Shown here in pieces: positions 26,956-37,993 of a stretch of DNA of 64,000 nucleotides; positions within the stretch are counted from its first letter, which is position 1, and each line of letters begins with the position of its first letter. The DNA is from Desulfotignum sp. Lineage in GTDB: Bacteria; Desulfobacterota; Desulfobacteria; Desulfobacterales; Desulfobacteraceae. The notes under the pieces are model-generated. The model was given only the letters and a program-made list of their open reading frames with translations, was not told the DNA's origin and searched no databases. A program made the position numbers and the translations under genes. The stretch is taken from positions 1 through 64,000 of the forward strand of contig JAGYOW010000001.1 in assembly GCA_018399285.1 (NCBI GenBank), in the 5' to 3' direction.

Positions 26956-27707
26956 GTTTACCTCCTAATGTTTAAAGATGGTTATGAGTTGGAAGGAATT
27001 AGGTTGAAACGGTGTGACAATATGTGAAATGGATACAGGAGAATGAAAGTGACAATTTCACTTGACCAGCAGCCTTTTGCATTGTCTTTCCATTCACCAG
27101 ACCCCATGTTACATGGGTTTGTAATTCGGTAACGCATATGATTTATAATTTGTACCCTTTTTGTCAATAGATGAGTGAATTTATTGGGCCGAAGATGGAT
27201 TGTACAAATCAATATTAATTTTAAATAGTTATGATAAACACAGATTCGGTCAAATAAGATTGAATCGCATTTAATTATTAAATAATATTGTAGGAATAGG
27301 GGTAATATTAGATTCGAATATCTTAAAAAATTTAGCATTTCACCATTTCATTAGTATTTAGTGCGTAAAATCAATATTTTTTCAAAAATATTGATTTTAT
27401 CAAGAAATTGAGCGATTGTTAGGTCAAAGTTTCCCGGAAAGCCGGACCGGGAATGCCGGATAAAACCGACATGGACCTGCCGGCCGTCCGGTGAAATAAT
27501 TGCACGGTTTTTTACAGTGGGCTGCCTGTTTTTAAAACGACCGGTATCTCTCGAAAACCTGTTGATTTTTTATGTCGATTTATATAGTTAGTTATACCGA
27601 CAGATATATTAAAATTGCGGGTGGTGTGACAAAAGCATAACGCTTTGTTTTATAAAATTATTTTATCACCGGCTCGATCAGAGTCCAATTCAACAAAGGA
27701 GTATATC
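26956..27707. promoter_or_regulatory. Divergent AT-rich control region between the acs operon and fhs
   Basis: About 750 bp with no supportable gene. It must hold promoters for acsD (leftward) and fhs (rightward). Visible elements are a CCCATGT-T-ACATGGG inverted repeat near 27101-27116, a 34-bp perfect palindrome at 27366-27399, and ATAAAATTATTTTAT close to the fhs start. I could not match a cobalamin riboswitch core or any other known riboswitch. A 118-codon open frame at 26982-27338 (minus) lacks a family match and is probably spurious. Confidence 0.6.
27366..27399. promoter_or_regulatory. 16-bp perfect inverted repeat (operator candidate)
   Basis: TAAAATCAATATTTTT (27366-27381) and AAAAATATTGATTTTA (27384-27399) are exact reverse complements separated by two bases. 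It lies about midway between acsD and fhs, with no T-run beyond the arms that would define a terminator, so a dimeric regulator site acting on both directions is plausible. Confidence 0.6.
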
Positions 27708-29477
27708 ATGGCATTAGATCCAACCAAACATCAAGACTGGGAAATCGCACAGGATGCTGAATCATCCATGCTGACCATTTATGAAATCGGTGAAAAACTC
27801 GGGCTGACCAAAGAAGAGCTGCTGCCTCACGGTCATTATATCGGAAAAATCGATTTCAAGAAAGTGATGGCGCGGCTGAAAGACCAGCCCGATGGAAAAT
27901 ATATCGATGTGACCGCCATTACCCCGACCCCGCTGGGAGAAGGTAAATCCACCTCTTCCATGGGGCTTGTTCAGGGTCTGGGAAAACTGGGCAAAAATGT
28001 ATGCGCTGCCATCCGTCAGCCTTCTGGCGGACCCACCATGAACATCAAAGGATCGGCAGCCGGCGGCGGGCTGGCCCAGTGTATTCCTTTGACCCCGTTT
28101 CTCTGGGGTTCACCGGTGACATCAATGCCATCATGAATGCCCACAACCTGGCCATGGTGGCCCTGACATCCCGGATGCAGCATGAAAGAAACTACACGGA
28201 CGAGCAGCTGGAACGACTGTCCGGCATGAAACGCCTTGACGTCGATCCCACCAACGTGGAAATGGGCTGGGTGATTGATTTCTGCTGCCAGGCCTTGAGA
28301 AACATCATCATCGGCATCGACGGGGTGAACGGAAAAGCAGACGGGTTTATGATGAAATCCAAATTCGGCATTGCCGTGTCATCTGAAGTCATGGCCATTC
28401 TGTCTCTGGCCACGGATCTCAAAGATATGCGGGAAAGAATCAAAATCGTGGTGGCCTACGACAAAAGGCAACCCCGTGACCACGGAAGACCTGCAGAGTA
28501 GCCGGTGCCATGACCGCCTGGATGGTGGATGCCCTCAACCCGTCTCTGATGCAGACCCTGGAAGGCCAGCCTGTTCTGGTCCATGCCGGGCCGTTTGCCA
28601 ACATCGCCATTGGCCAGAGTTCCATCATTGCTGATAAAGTCGGTTTGAAACTGGCGGATTACCATGTGACTGGAATCCGGGTTCGGCGCGGACATCGGAT
28701 TTGAAAAATTCTGGAACCCTCAAATGCCGTTACTCCGGGCTCAAACCGGACTGCGCTGTGGTCGTTGCCACCATCCGGGCTTTGAAATGCCATGGCGGCG
28801 CCCTCTGTGCCGGTACCGGGCAAAGCCATGCCCGAAGAATATTCCACGGAAAATGTGGACTGGGTGGCCAAAGGATGCGACAACCTGATCCATCATATCA
28901 GAAATGTCAGAAAAGCCGGTATCTCTCCGTAGGTCTGCATCAACGCCTTTACACGGACACGGGATGCGGAAATCGCCAAAGTCCGGGAACTGTGTGAGGC
29001 CGAAGGCGCCAGAGTGGCGCTGTCCCGGCACTGGGAACAAGGGGGAGACGGCGCCATTGAGTTTGCAGAAACGGTCATCGAGGCCTGTGAAGAAAAAACC
29101 GAATTCAAATTCTTGTATGAACTGGATATGCCTATTAAAAACGGATCGAACTCATTGCCAAGGAAGTGTACGGTGCCGATGGTGTGGATTATTCTGCGGC
29201 CGCGGAAAATCTCTGGCCAGAACCAGGCAGATCCTGAACTGGCCGGACTGGGCATGCATGGTGAAAACCCATCTGTCCCTGTCTGACAACCCACGCTCAA
29301 AGGGGTGCCCAAAGGATGGCGTCTGGCCATTCGTGAAGTCCTCACCTATGGCGGTGCCGGCTTTATTGTGCCGGTGGCCGGCGCCATCAGCCTGATGCCG
29401 TTGGTACGGGATCCAATCCCGCGTTCAAACGGGTGGATGTGGATGTGGAAACCGGTAAGGTCGAGGGTGTATTCTAA
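27708..29477 (+). pseudogene. fhs: Formate-tetrahydrofolate ligase, frameshifted
   Basis: Fhs makes 10-formyl-H4folate from formate, ATP and H4folate. The first 140 residues from ATG 27708 (AAAGGAG 6 bp upstream) are clean and include the P-loop [13 protein letters not shown] and [18 protein letters not shown]. The frame then shifts near 28110, 28465, 28500, 28680, 28720, 28800, 28930, 29150 and 29210. The blocks [30 protein letters not shown]-like and [17 protein letters not shown] remain in order, ending KVEGVF with TAA at 29477. The length corrected for indels, about 590 residues, is normal. The number of indels in one conserved gene points to base-calling error. Confidence 0.88.
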
Positions 29478-29500
29478 ATCCTTTTTTGTCCAGTCTGAAT

Positions 29501-29540
29501 TCTGCAACCGACCGGGAGAAGTTTCCGGTCCGGTTGCAGA
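29501..29540 (+). other. Intercistronic hairpin between fhs and folD
   Basis: TCTGCAACCGACCGG pairs with CCGGTCCGGTTGCAGA (one bulged base), giving a strong stem and a 9-nt loop. No T-run follows, so it is probably an mRNA processing or stability element, or a weak attenuator, before folD. Confidence 0.6.
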
Positions 29541-29569
29541 CCAACCCCAATGAATTCCAGGAGAAAAAT

Positions 29570-30462
29570 ATGCGACTGCAGAAATTATCAGCGGAACCGA
29601 GATCAGAAAAACAATCCTTGCCGAGATCAAGGAAGAAGTGGACCAGATGAAGGAGAAACATGGCAAGGTGCCGGGTCTTGTCACCATTCTGGTGGGATCG
29701 TCTCCGGCATCGGTGAGCTACGTGACTCTAGGTAAAACCGCTATCAGCTGCGGATTTCACGAGATCCAGGATGATCAGCCCGAAGATATTTCAGAAGCCG
29801 ATCTGGCTGGCTTTGATCGACAAATACAACAATGATCCCGATATCCACGGGATTCTGTACGAGCTGCCGCTGCCCAAGCACATTGACGAAAAAGTGCTCA
29901 ACGCCATCAACCCGGACAAGGATGTGGATGCGTTTCATCCGGTGAATGTGGGCCGGCTGATGATCGGTGGCGATGAAGTGAAGTTTCTGCCCTGCACTCC
30001 GGCCGGTATTCAGGAGATGATCGTGCGTTCCGGCACGGAAACTTCCGGTGCCGAAGTGGTGGTGGTGGGCCGTTCCAATATTGTCGGCAAACCCATTGCC
30101 ATGATGATGGCCCAGGAAAGGGGTAGGCGCAAACGCCACCGTGACATCGTTCACACCCGGACCAAGGATCTGGCGGCCCACTGCAAACGGGCGGATATCC
30201 TGATTGTGGCGGCCGGTGTGCCGGATCTGGTGAAACCGGAGTGGATCAAACCCGGTTCCACGGTCATTGATGTGGGGGTCAACCGGGTGGGCATGAACGA
30301 GAAAACCGGCAAAGCCATTCTCAAAGGGGATGTGGATTTTGATGCAGCCAAGGAGATCGCCGGAAAGATCACCCGGTGCCCGGCGGTGTCGGCCCCATGA
30401 CCATTGCCATGCTCATGAAAAATACCTTGAGATCCGCCAAGCTGAGCCTGGGTATCAACTGA
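29570..30462 (+). pseudogene. folD: Bifunctional methylene-H4folate dehydrogenase/methenyl-H4folate cyclohydrolase, frameshifted
   Basis: FolD interconverts 10-formyl-, methenyl- and methylene-H4folate, the next steps after Fhs. From ATG 29570 (AGGAGAAAAAT upstream) the first codons are out of frame, then AEIISGTEIRKTIL follows. Family motifs are VGSSPASVSYV, with the substrate lysine segment damaged near 29730, YELPLPKHID, KDVDAFHPVNVGRL, VVGRSNIVGKPIA and DVGVNRVG. Indels lie near 29580, 29730, 29810, 30120 and 30380. It ends AKLSLGIN with TGA at 30462. Apparently cotranscribed with fhs. Confidence 0.87.
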
Positions 30463-30580
30463 TCAGTCATACAATTTGAATCAGCAGGACGGGGCCGGGT
30501 CGGGCAATGCAACTATTCCGGCCCGGCTCCGGATTGTTTGGGCTGTCACCCAATCATCACATAATATTTAAGGGGGATTT

Positions 30581-32691
30581 GTGGATAAGCTGGATGCCAT
30601 TTTTGCACCTGAAACCATCGCTGTGGTCGGTGCATCCACCCAGAAAGGGAAGGTGGGGCACGATATTTTTGCCAATATTCTATCCAATGGGTATAAGGGC
30701 ACGCTGTATCCGGTCAATCCCAAGGCCCGGTCCGTGCTCAGTGTGAAATGTTACACCAGTATTACCAATATCCCTGATCCCATTGACCTGGCCATGATTA
30801 TCCTGCCGCCCAAAGCGGCCCTGGCATCGGTTCAGGAATGCATCACCAAAGGGGTCAAAGGCATTGTCATTGTTTCTGCGGGATTCAAGGAAGTGGGAGG
30901 CGAAGGTGCGGAAATTGAAAAACAGATCAAAAAACTGTGCAACAAGGCAGGGGTTCGTCTGGTGGGACCCAACTGCTTAGGTGTGATCAACCCGTCGCCC
31001 AAAGTATCCTTGAATGCCAGTTTTTCGGCCCGCATGCCGGAACCGGGCAATGTGTCGTTTATCTCCCAGAGCGGGGCGTTGTGCACGGCCGTGCTGGATT
31101 ATGCAGCTGACAAGGGATTCGGATTTTCCAAGTTCATTTCCATCGGCAATAAGGCGGATGTGGATGAACTGGATCTGTTGCGGTATTATCATAAAGATCC
31201 GGACACGGACGTGGTCATGATCTACATGGAAGAACTGAGCCGCAGCGCCGAAGAATTCATTACCGAGGTCAGAAAGATGACGTCGGGCACCAACCCCACC
31301 CATGTGATCGCCATCAAGTCCGGATCTTCCGCTGCCGGTGCCCGGGCTGCGGCGTCCCACACAGGCGCTCTGGCCGGTTCGGACGTGATCTATGACGGGC
31401 TGTTTACCATGGCCGGGATCCTGCGGTGCAAGACGGTTAACCAGCTGTTTGACTATGCCCAGGCGTTTGCCGGCAACAAATATCCCACCGGAGATCATGT
31501 GGCCATTGTCACCAATGCCGGCGGACCCGGTATTATGGCCACGGACATGAGTGAACAGTCCGGGTTGAAGCTGGCTCAGTTTTCCGAAGAAACCATCACG
31601 GAACTGAAAAAATACCTGCCGTCCACCGCCAATTTTCACAATCCTGTGGACGTGATCGGGGATGCCGCCAAAGACCGGTATGAAAACACCCTGGCTACGG
31701 TGCTGGCGGACCGGGGCGTGGATGCGGTGCTGATTATTCTGACGCCCCAGTCCATGACCGATGCCATCGGCACGGCCGAATCCATTGTCCGGATTGCCGA
31801 AAACACCATTAAACCGATTCTGTGCGCTTTCATGGGCATCGTGGATGTGTCGGACGGGGTCAAACTGCTCCAGAAACACAAGGTGCCGGTGTACCAGTTT
31901 CCTGAAAGTGCGGCACGGTCTTTGGGCGCATTGCGGGAGGGAATGAAATGGCTGTTTAGAAAAATTCTGCCTCCGTACAATCTGGTATATGACCGGGAAA
32001 AAGCGGGCAGAATCATTGAACACTATCTGTCCCAGGGCCGATTTGTTCTAGGGGAACTGGACGGCAACGAGATTCTTAAATGTTACGGCTTTAACATTCT
32101 TCCCATGGAGCTGGCGAAAACCGCGGATGAAGCCAGGCAGATGGCTGAAAAACTGGGGTATCCCGTGGTGATGAAAATTGTGTCCCCCCGGATTCTGCAC
32201 AAATCAGACGCCGGGGGGGTCAAGGTCCGCCTGGAAAATGGCAAGGCCGTTGAGGCGGCATTTGAGCAGATCATGGAAAACGCAAAAAAATATGATCCGG
32301 ACGCGCATCTGGAAGGGGTGCTGGTGCAGCAGATGGCGCCGGCCGGTAAAGAAGTGATTCTCGGGGTGACCTGGGATCCGGTGTTCGGGCATGCGGTGAT
32401 GTTCGGGCTGGGCGGTATTTTTGTGGAAGTCTACAAGGATGTGGCGTTCCGATTGTCTCCCATGGGACGGAACGTGGCCAGAAGAATGGTGAAAAGTATC
32501 AGAGGATACCCCATTCTTAAAGGATTGCGGGGAGAAGCCCCGTCCGATATTGAAGAGATCGAAAAATATTGTGTCATTGAAGGCCCTGGTGGATGATTAT
32601 CCCGGTCATCCGGGAGCACAGATCAATCCGCTGTTTGTTCGTAAAACGAGGCAAGAAAACAACCGTGGCCGATATCATTATCCGGCTGGAT
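30581..32691 (+). CDS. ADP-forming acetyl/acyl-CoA synthetase, fused alpha-beta type (frameshift near the 3' end)
   Basis: About 700 residues from GTG 30581, with AAGGGGGAT 7 bp upstream. The alpha part has a CoA-binding Rossmann domain (1-130, AVVGASTQKGKVGHDIF) and succinyl-CoA-ligase-like domains with GPNCLGVINP and ASHTGALAGSD, whose His is the phosphorylated residue. The beta part (about 470-700) is an ATP-grasp domain (YPVVMKIVSPRILHKSDAGGV). It converts acyl-CoA, ADP and Pi to acid, CoA and ATP. A +1/-1 shift at about 32585 truncates the open frame; the shifted frame continues ALVDDYP, INPLFVR and VADIIIRL. Placed after folD, it could conserve acetyl-CoA energy as ATP. Confidence 0.88.
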
Positions 32692-33048
32692 GATGGCCAA
32701 AACCTATGTCATGGAGGACCCGCAAATGCCTGAAGAAAGGTTTCTTCATGGAGGCATGAAAAAAAGCGCTGAAGCGATCAAGAAGCTGTCGGGAAAAATG
32801 CACTGCCCAAAGTGGATTTTTCGCTCAAGCCTGTCCCATCTATTCATCCGGTCTGGTTCAGTTGGGAAAAGTGGAAGATCCTTCGTCGGGTGAGATCAAA
32901 AAGATCTGACAATGGCCAAGTACACCATTGACATGATGGCCATGCTTTCGGAAAAAACAAAGGGCAATCTGAACGAGGATGAGAAAATCTGATGCGGGCC
33001 ACTTCTCAGCGAGATCCGGATGTGGCCTATGTGGAGGCAACGGGGTAG
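32690..33048 (+). pseudogene. DUF1844 family protein, frameshifted
   Basis: A small protein of about 115 residues. From ATG 32690/32693 it reads AKTYVMEDPQMPEE, then after indels PKVDFS-like, LVQLGKVEDPSSGEIK, MAKYTIDMMAMLSEKTKGNLNEDE and SEIRMWYVEATG with TAG at 33048. The LIDML/KTKGNL core is diagnostic of DUF1844. These proteins of unknown function are common just upstream of ispE in deltaproteobacteria-like genomes. At least four indels are present. Confidence 0.75.
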
Positions 33049-33930
33049 TCATCATCATTTGCCAAATCAACCTTGTTTTCTACGCATGTCACCGGCAAAC
33101 GGCCGGACGGGTATCATGATCTGTTTTCCTGATGGCAAAAATCACCACTGGCAGATGCGATGACCTTTACGTTTCAGAACGCCGGTGTTGCGGTCTTCTG
33201 CAATCATCCTCTGCGTTTCCTCAAGACGAAACCAATCTGGCGCACCGGGCTGCCACGCTGTTTTCAGGTCCTGCGAAATCACAAAAAAAAATTCCGTGCG
33301 GGCGTGACATTGAAATCCAAAAAAATATTCCCGTGGGCGGCGGGCTTGGTGGCGGGAGCAGCAATGCCGCCGTTCCTGTCCACATTGAATGCCCGGTGTG
33401 ATGATCCCACCCTTTTCTCGAAGCGAACTGATGGAAATGGGAAGGAAACTGGGAGCGGATGTGCCTTTTTTTTTGTATGATTCCACCGCCCTGGCCACCG
33501 GGGTGGGAGAAACACTGAGGCAGGTACCGGAACTGTTTCCCCTTGCATGGGTCAGTGTATGATCCGGGCGTTGCTGTTTCCACGGCCAGCGTGTTTCCAG
33601 AATCATGATTTGTATTTGACATCTTCAAGTAAATATACTATAGAAACGGCTTCAAATATTTTGTCACATAGGACAGGATGTTGATATACGGCCTTATTTG
33701 CACAACGATCTGGAAGCGACCGCTTTCAGCGTATACCCTGAAGTCAGGGATGCCCAGAGATGACTTGATGCAGCTCTTTGGCGACCGGTGTCCATGTCAG
33801 GAAGCGGTGGCTCGCTGTTTGTTCTTTTTCAGATGAAAAAAAAGCAAGACAGGGGGTATGATCGGCTTGTTACGCACTGGGTCGGGGAAAAAGGCGGGTG
33901 TTTCTGACGCACAACAAGGGTGATACACAT
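33049..33930 (+). pseudogene. ispE: 4-diphosphocytidyl-2-C-methyl-D-erythritol kinase, frameshifted
   Basis: IspE phosphorylates CDP-methylerythritol in the non-mevalonate isoprenoid pathway. Recognisable blocks, in three frames, are AKINL-like and VTGKRPDGYHDL near 33080-33120, the GHMP ATP-binding motif IPVGGGLGGGSSNAA near 33330-33370, LMEMGRKLGADVPFFLYD near 33430-33480 and MSGSGGSLFVLFSDEKKA near 33790-33850. Ten or more indels would be needed to restore one frame. As the pathway's kinase is essential, sequence error is a better explanation than decay. Confidence 0.78.
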
Positions 33931-33938
33931 AAGCCATG

Positions 33939-34010
33939 CTGGGGCGTCGTCAGAGTAGCAAGACACGGGGTTTTGATCCCTGCATTCAGAGGAGTTCTGC
34001 CAGTTTGACT
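33939..34010 (+). tRNA. tRNA-Gln (anticodon TTG), with missing bases in the 3' half
   Basis: TGGGGCGTCGTC starts an acceptor and D arm. ACACGGGGTTTTGATCCCTG gives an anticodon arm with TTG. CATTCAGAGGAGTTC leads into the T arm, after which the acceptor 3' strand is incomplete or altered. A tRNA-Gln between ispE and prs is a common arrangement in related bacteria. The defect matches the indel-rich state of the surrounding block. Confidence 0.65.
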
Positions 34011-34049
34011 GATGACAAAATAAGACTATAAAACCTGAAAGAGATTTGT

Positions 34050-34975
34050 TATGAGTGGGCTGTCAATATTTGCGGGAATTCAAACCCACTGTTGAAAAAC
34101 GTGGTTTGCAAAGTATCTTGCCAAAGCCCCTGGGAGAAATTGAAAGTCAAGCCGGTTCAGTGATGGAGAAATTCAGGTTGAAATTCTTGAAAATGTAAAA
34201 ACAGGAAATCCTATGTGCTTCAATCCACCTGCTATCCGAGTGAATGATCATCTGGTGGAACTGCTGCTGTTAATCGATGCCTTTAAACGCTCGTCTACCC
34301 AGCCGGATCACGGCGGTGATTCCCTATTTCGGTTATGCCCGTCCGGTTAAGAAAGTGTCGCCCCAGGTACCCATTTCCGCCAAAATGGTGGCGGACCTCC
34401 TGGAAAATACCGGGGTGGACCGCGTGATCACCATGGATTTGCATACCGGCCAATTCAGGGCTTTTTCAGTGTACCGGTGGACAATCTGTACGCGGCTCCC
34501 CATCATCATCGATGATAATAAGACGTTATCCTGAAAACCTGGTGAGTGGTGTCTCCGGACGCAGGCGGTGTGGGGCAGGCCAGGACTGCGCGGTTGCATT
34601 ACGGCCACAAACTGTTAATGGATAGCTTTTCCGAAGCCCGCTAATCAAGGCCAGGGCCGCTGGCCATCATCGGCGATGTCGAACAAGATTGCCATAGTGA
34701 TCCGATGATATGGTGGATACCGCTAGGTACCCCTTGACCAAACGACCCAGCGTTATCCGTGAGAAAGGGGCTGACAGGTGTGTCACCTGTACGCATCCGG
34801 TTCTGTCCGGACCGGCCGTGAAAAAATCTACTGATCATCATTGAATTCACTGGTTGCCACGGATACCATCCCCTTGTCACCCGGCGCAGGAATGCGAAAA
34901 GATTAAAACGCTTTCCATTGCCAAGCTGGTGGGTGAGCCATTATGCGCAGTTACAGGGCGACTCCGGTGAATTCA
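34050..34975 (+). pseudogene. prs: Ribose-phosphate pyrophosphokinase, frameshifted
   Basis: Prs makes PRPP from ribose 5-phosphate and ATP for nucleotide, His and Trp synthesis. ATG 34050 begins MSGLSIFAGNSNPLL-like sequence. The clean middle (34277-34470) has [40 protein letters not shown], the conserved catalytic region. Later blocks are VSPDAGG and IGDV, then DDMVDTAGTL near 34710, the PRPP-binding loop, and TCTHPVLSGPA near 34790. Frames change roughly every 40-80 bp outside the middle. An essential gene in this state argues for sequencing error. Confidence 0.82.
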
Positions 34976-35075
34976 TTGTTTATTGCGACTTACTGCGTTG
35001 CTGCGCCTTATTAAAGTTTTAACACGCTGTTTTTGTTCATTCGATAAAACAGCGGCTATGGAGAGAGGAAATACA

Positions 35076-35691
35076 TTGGATCTGATTAAATTGAACGCAC
35101 ACGGAAAGAGACACTCGTGGCAAAGGTGCCGCCAGAAGACTGCGCGGCAAAAAAATGATTCCGGGAGTCGTATACGGGCTAAGATGGACCCCGTGATGGT
35201 CAGTGAACACCCGGTAGATTCGACAGATTGTTAAGGTCAAAAAGTGTTTCAGGCTTTTTTTGACTGACGTAAAATCAGGGTTCTTACGGTAAAGTGATGT
35301 CACTCAAAGGAACTGCAGATGGATCCTTTCGGGATTGAATATCAACACAGATTTTCAGCAGATTGATATGGATAGCCAGGTGACGGTATCTGTTCCTGTG
35401 GATGTCTTGGCACGGGCTGAGAGGCGTCGGATGAAAGCGGCATGCTTCAAAGATCATCCATAAGGAGCTTGAAGTGGTCACCGCAAACCGGGCGACACAC
35501 CGGAACGGATTGAAATCGATGTCACCCACGCAAATAAGGATACAATCCATGTGGAAGAAATTGATCTTGGAGAAGATTGTGTTGATTCCCCCATGAATGT
35601 CCATTTCACCGTAGTGAAGCGTTGTTCACCGGATGCAGGCGAAGAGGAAGAAGTGGAAGAAGATGAGCTTCTGGATCAAGAAGAAGTATGA
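35076..35691 (+). pseudogene. rplY: 50S ribosomal protein L25/Ctc, frameshifted
   Basis: The probable start is TTG 35076 after GAGAGG, reading LDLIKLNAH. Then, with indels, RGKKMIPGVVYG-like, KMDPVMVS, SLKELQMDPF, VTVSVPVDVLG-like, RIEIDVTHANKDT, HVEEIDLGEDCVDSPMNVHFTVV and an acidic tail (EEEEVEEDELLDQEEV) with TGA at 35691. This is the two-domain Ctc form (about 205 residues), which binds 5S rRNA. It lies between prs and pth, the classic order. Confidence 0.82.
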
Positions 35692-35734
35692 AAACATCTG
35701 GAGATTACTCACTGCTGAATCAACGGAATAAGCG

Positions 35735-36231
35735 TGTATGGATTATCATCCGCGCTTTAAATTGATAGCGGGTCTGGAAACCGGGCGAAACTTATTCCCG
35801 GACCCGTCATAACATCGGTTTTCCTGGTGGTTCAGGCCATTTCACCAAGAACAAAGCAGATACTGAGTTCAACAAAACCCGGTTTGACGGCAATTACACC
35901 CGGACAACGCTTTACGGCAGATGTTTTGTAAGAGGTCGAGCCCCTTTCCTATATGAATCGGAGCGGGTTCCACCTCCCGAGAACTGTGCTCCGCCTATTT
36001 CAAAATATCAATTAACGATGATATCTAGTGGCTGGCTTCATGATGATATGGATCTGCCTTTTGGGGTGCTTAAAATTGTTCAAAACCGGGGGATCCGGAG
36101 GACACAACGGGATCAAATCCATTGTGGACGCGTTTGGCAGTAAAGCTTTATCCGGGTGGGTGAGCGGTGGACATCCGGCACCCAAACCATTTAATGACCG
36201 GCCATGTCTTAAGGTGGAGTTTCACCCCTGA
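35735..36231 (+). pseudogene. pth: Peptidyl-tRNA hydrolase, frameshifted
   Basis: Pth releases peptides from tRNA. Blocks in order are LIAGLGNPG-like and TRHNIGF near 35765-35825 (active-site His region), NKTRFDGNYTRT, PFLYESE, DDMDLPFGVLKI near 36040, GGSGGHNGIKSIVDAFGSKA (36085-36145) and APKPFNDRP near the end. Stop TGA is at 36231. Several indels separate the blocks, and the start is not clear. Follows rplY directly. Confidence 0.8.
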
Positions 36232-36433
36232 CAGGCCGGCCTGAGACCACCGTGATCCAGATCACCAGTGGACATGCCGGCTCATTCTTTCCGCGGGATT
36301 GTTCATATGTGAATCAGGTGTTCCAGACGATAACCCTTTAAAAAACCGGTATCTGGGTTTTCATTGGTAATCTTGTTAGAATATCTATATATCCAGAATG
36401 ACAAATTGTAATATATCAAGGTGAGGTTATCCA

Positions 36434-36951
36434 ATGGGTGAAAAATCAAAACACAAGGGCTAGGTGAACACATCAATTAAAAGAATTTTAAAGGGGATCT
36501 GTAGTTTATGTCAGCATGGCGTGGGGTGTATCAAGTCCCCAGAAAGCAAGGAAATAAATGGAGATACCATGAACTTTGCATGGTAGTGTGGGAAGCGGCA
36601 TGGTTATCCATGATTCCACCTCCAATGTCGAATCTGTGGGATTGCGGGAAGTGATTCCCGGAAAATGAGATCCCTGAAGTGTACAAAGTAATGCAGGAAA
36701 AGGTTCACAATGGGGACAACCAGACCATGGAACCATATTTTAAGAATCTCAGGACAAAATAAAAGACCAGTTTCCATCTATGATGTGGCTGAAGTTTTCA
36801 GGATCTGTTTAGCTCCAAACTGGAAAAAGACCTGTCATTCGGGAACGCAAACTGCTGGATACAGCACAGAATCTACAGTTCAGGAGTTTGAAAAAGTACA
36901 GCAAAGGACATGGATAAATTTCATGATGAAGAAATCGAAAATCTGGCAATA
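36434..36951 (+). pseudogene. carD: CarD-family transcription factor, frameshifted
   Basis: CarD proteins bind RNA polymerase beta and stabilise open complexes, often at rRNA promoters. ATG 36434 reads MGEKSKHK; then VYPAHGVG-like sequence near 36510, ESKEINGDTMNFA, SNVESVGLREVIPG near 36625, and in other frames SIYDVAEVFR, SFGERKLLDTAQNL and KDMDKFHDEEIENL-like sequence. These match the RNAP-interacting Tudor-like domain (first half) and the helical DNA-binding domain (second half). A terminator follows at 36979. Confidence 0.72.
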
Positions 36952-36978
36952 AGCGGATAATCAATTTGTGAAACTTAG

Positions 36979-37013
36979 AACCGGCGGATGGATTTCACCC
37001 ATCCCGGTTTTTC
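36979..37013 (+). terminator. Rho-independent terminator after carD
   Basis: AACCGGCGGATGG pairs with CCCATCCCGGTT (one bulge) and is followed by TTTTTC. It probably ends the ispE-prs-rplY-pth-carD transcript. Confidence 0.7.
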
Positions 37014-37029
37014 TCTACATCCATGAAAA

Positions 37030-37993
37030 TCGATTTTATCATTTCTTTTTGTCTTATCATGCGGGAGTCGTAGCTGGTTACCTTTAATCTCAAACAAATT
37101 GCACTATGGTGCCAGATCCAGACACCGCCCGCATCAACAACAAGAGTCCGCGTGTCAGGCCAACACAGGCGCGCCGGGGTCTTATCAATTTGAAAAGGGA
37201 CCGTGTCTTTGGCGAGATTCTGACTGGAACAGGGCAGAAAAAATGCTGTTACCGGTTCCCAGCCCCTGGATGTGCTTCATTCGGATCCTCTGCATGATCA
37301 GCGGTAGACAAGCCAAGCCGGCCTGGTGGTCCATCCAGGGGCGATACTGACCAAATAAACACCACTGGTGAACCGACAGTTCGTATTTCAGACCTGGATC
37401 AGGCGGGAACAGATCCGACACGGCCCGGGATCGTCATCCGGCTGGACAAAGATACCGGCAGTTGATCTTGTGGCGCGGAAGCCATCACAGCCTGAATTTC
37501 TGCAAAAAATTTAAATATCATCGGGTGAAGAAAACCTATCTGGCCCTGGTGTCAGGCGCGACCTGGCTGAGCCGGTGAAGTGGATCGTCCTGTCGGGCGC
37601 CATCAGCACAGCGCAAGCGGATGTGTGTGAATGTCATTTGGGCAGAACATGCCGGACCGGATAGCAGGTGCTGGCGGTTCCGATGACACGCGCCTGAAAG
37701 TATCGGTTCAGCTTTGCGCAATTAGAACCATCAGATCCGGGTCCATTTATGATATGGTTCCCGCTTTTGGAGATCATTGCCTATCAGTTTCGCAGGAATC
37801 GGACGGGTCGCCAGGCATATCCCCGGCATATGCTCCATGCCTGGCAGATCGAATTTTGTCATCCGTATTCAGCGAAGTGGAACTGCTGTGGATCCCCAGA
37901 CTTCATCTGTCTTAAAGCGCGTCACTGGCACACAGGGGTTCTGATGATGCACAAAAGGTGTGGGAACAACTGATTTCCGGCTGTCCGGTTTAA
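37030..37993 (+). pseudogene. RluA-family 23S rRNA pseudouridine synthase, frameshifted
   Basis: Blocks across three frames are KPAGLVVHPG-like near 37315-37345, the catalytic motif IVIRLDKDTGS near 37430-37465 (Asp in HRLDKDTSG), KTYLALVSG near 37525, THQIRVHLYDMG-like near 37725-37760, YPLL and RQAYPRHMLHAWQIEFCHP near 37810-37865. This is the RluC/RluD catalytic fold. Which uridines it modifies cannot be told. At least eight indels. Its 3' end is convergent with the SLC13 permease gene. Confidence 0.75.

Noticed and set aside
26982-27338. 118-codon minus-strand frame in the acsD-fhs gap
   Set aside because: AT-rich, hydrophobic by composition only, no ribosome site or family match. It overlaps the probable acs promoter region.
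26956-27360. Cobalamin riboswitch in front of the acs operon
   Set aside because: Expected because CFeSP uses a cobamide, but I could not find the conserved B12-box core or its flanking stems. Only isolated GGTG and GCTGCTGG pieces are present.
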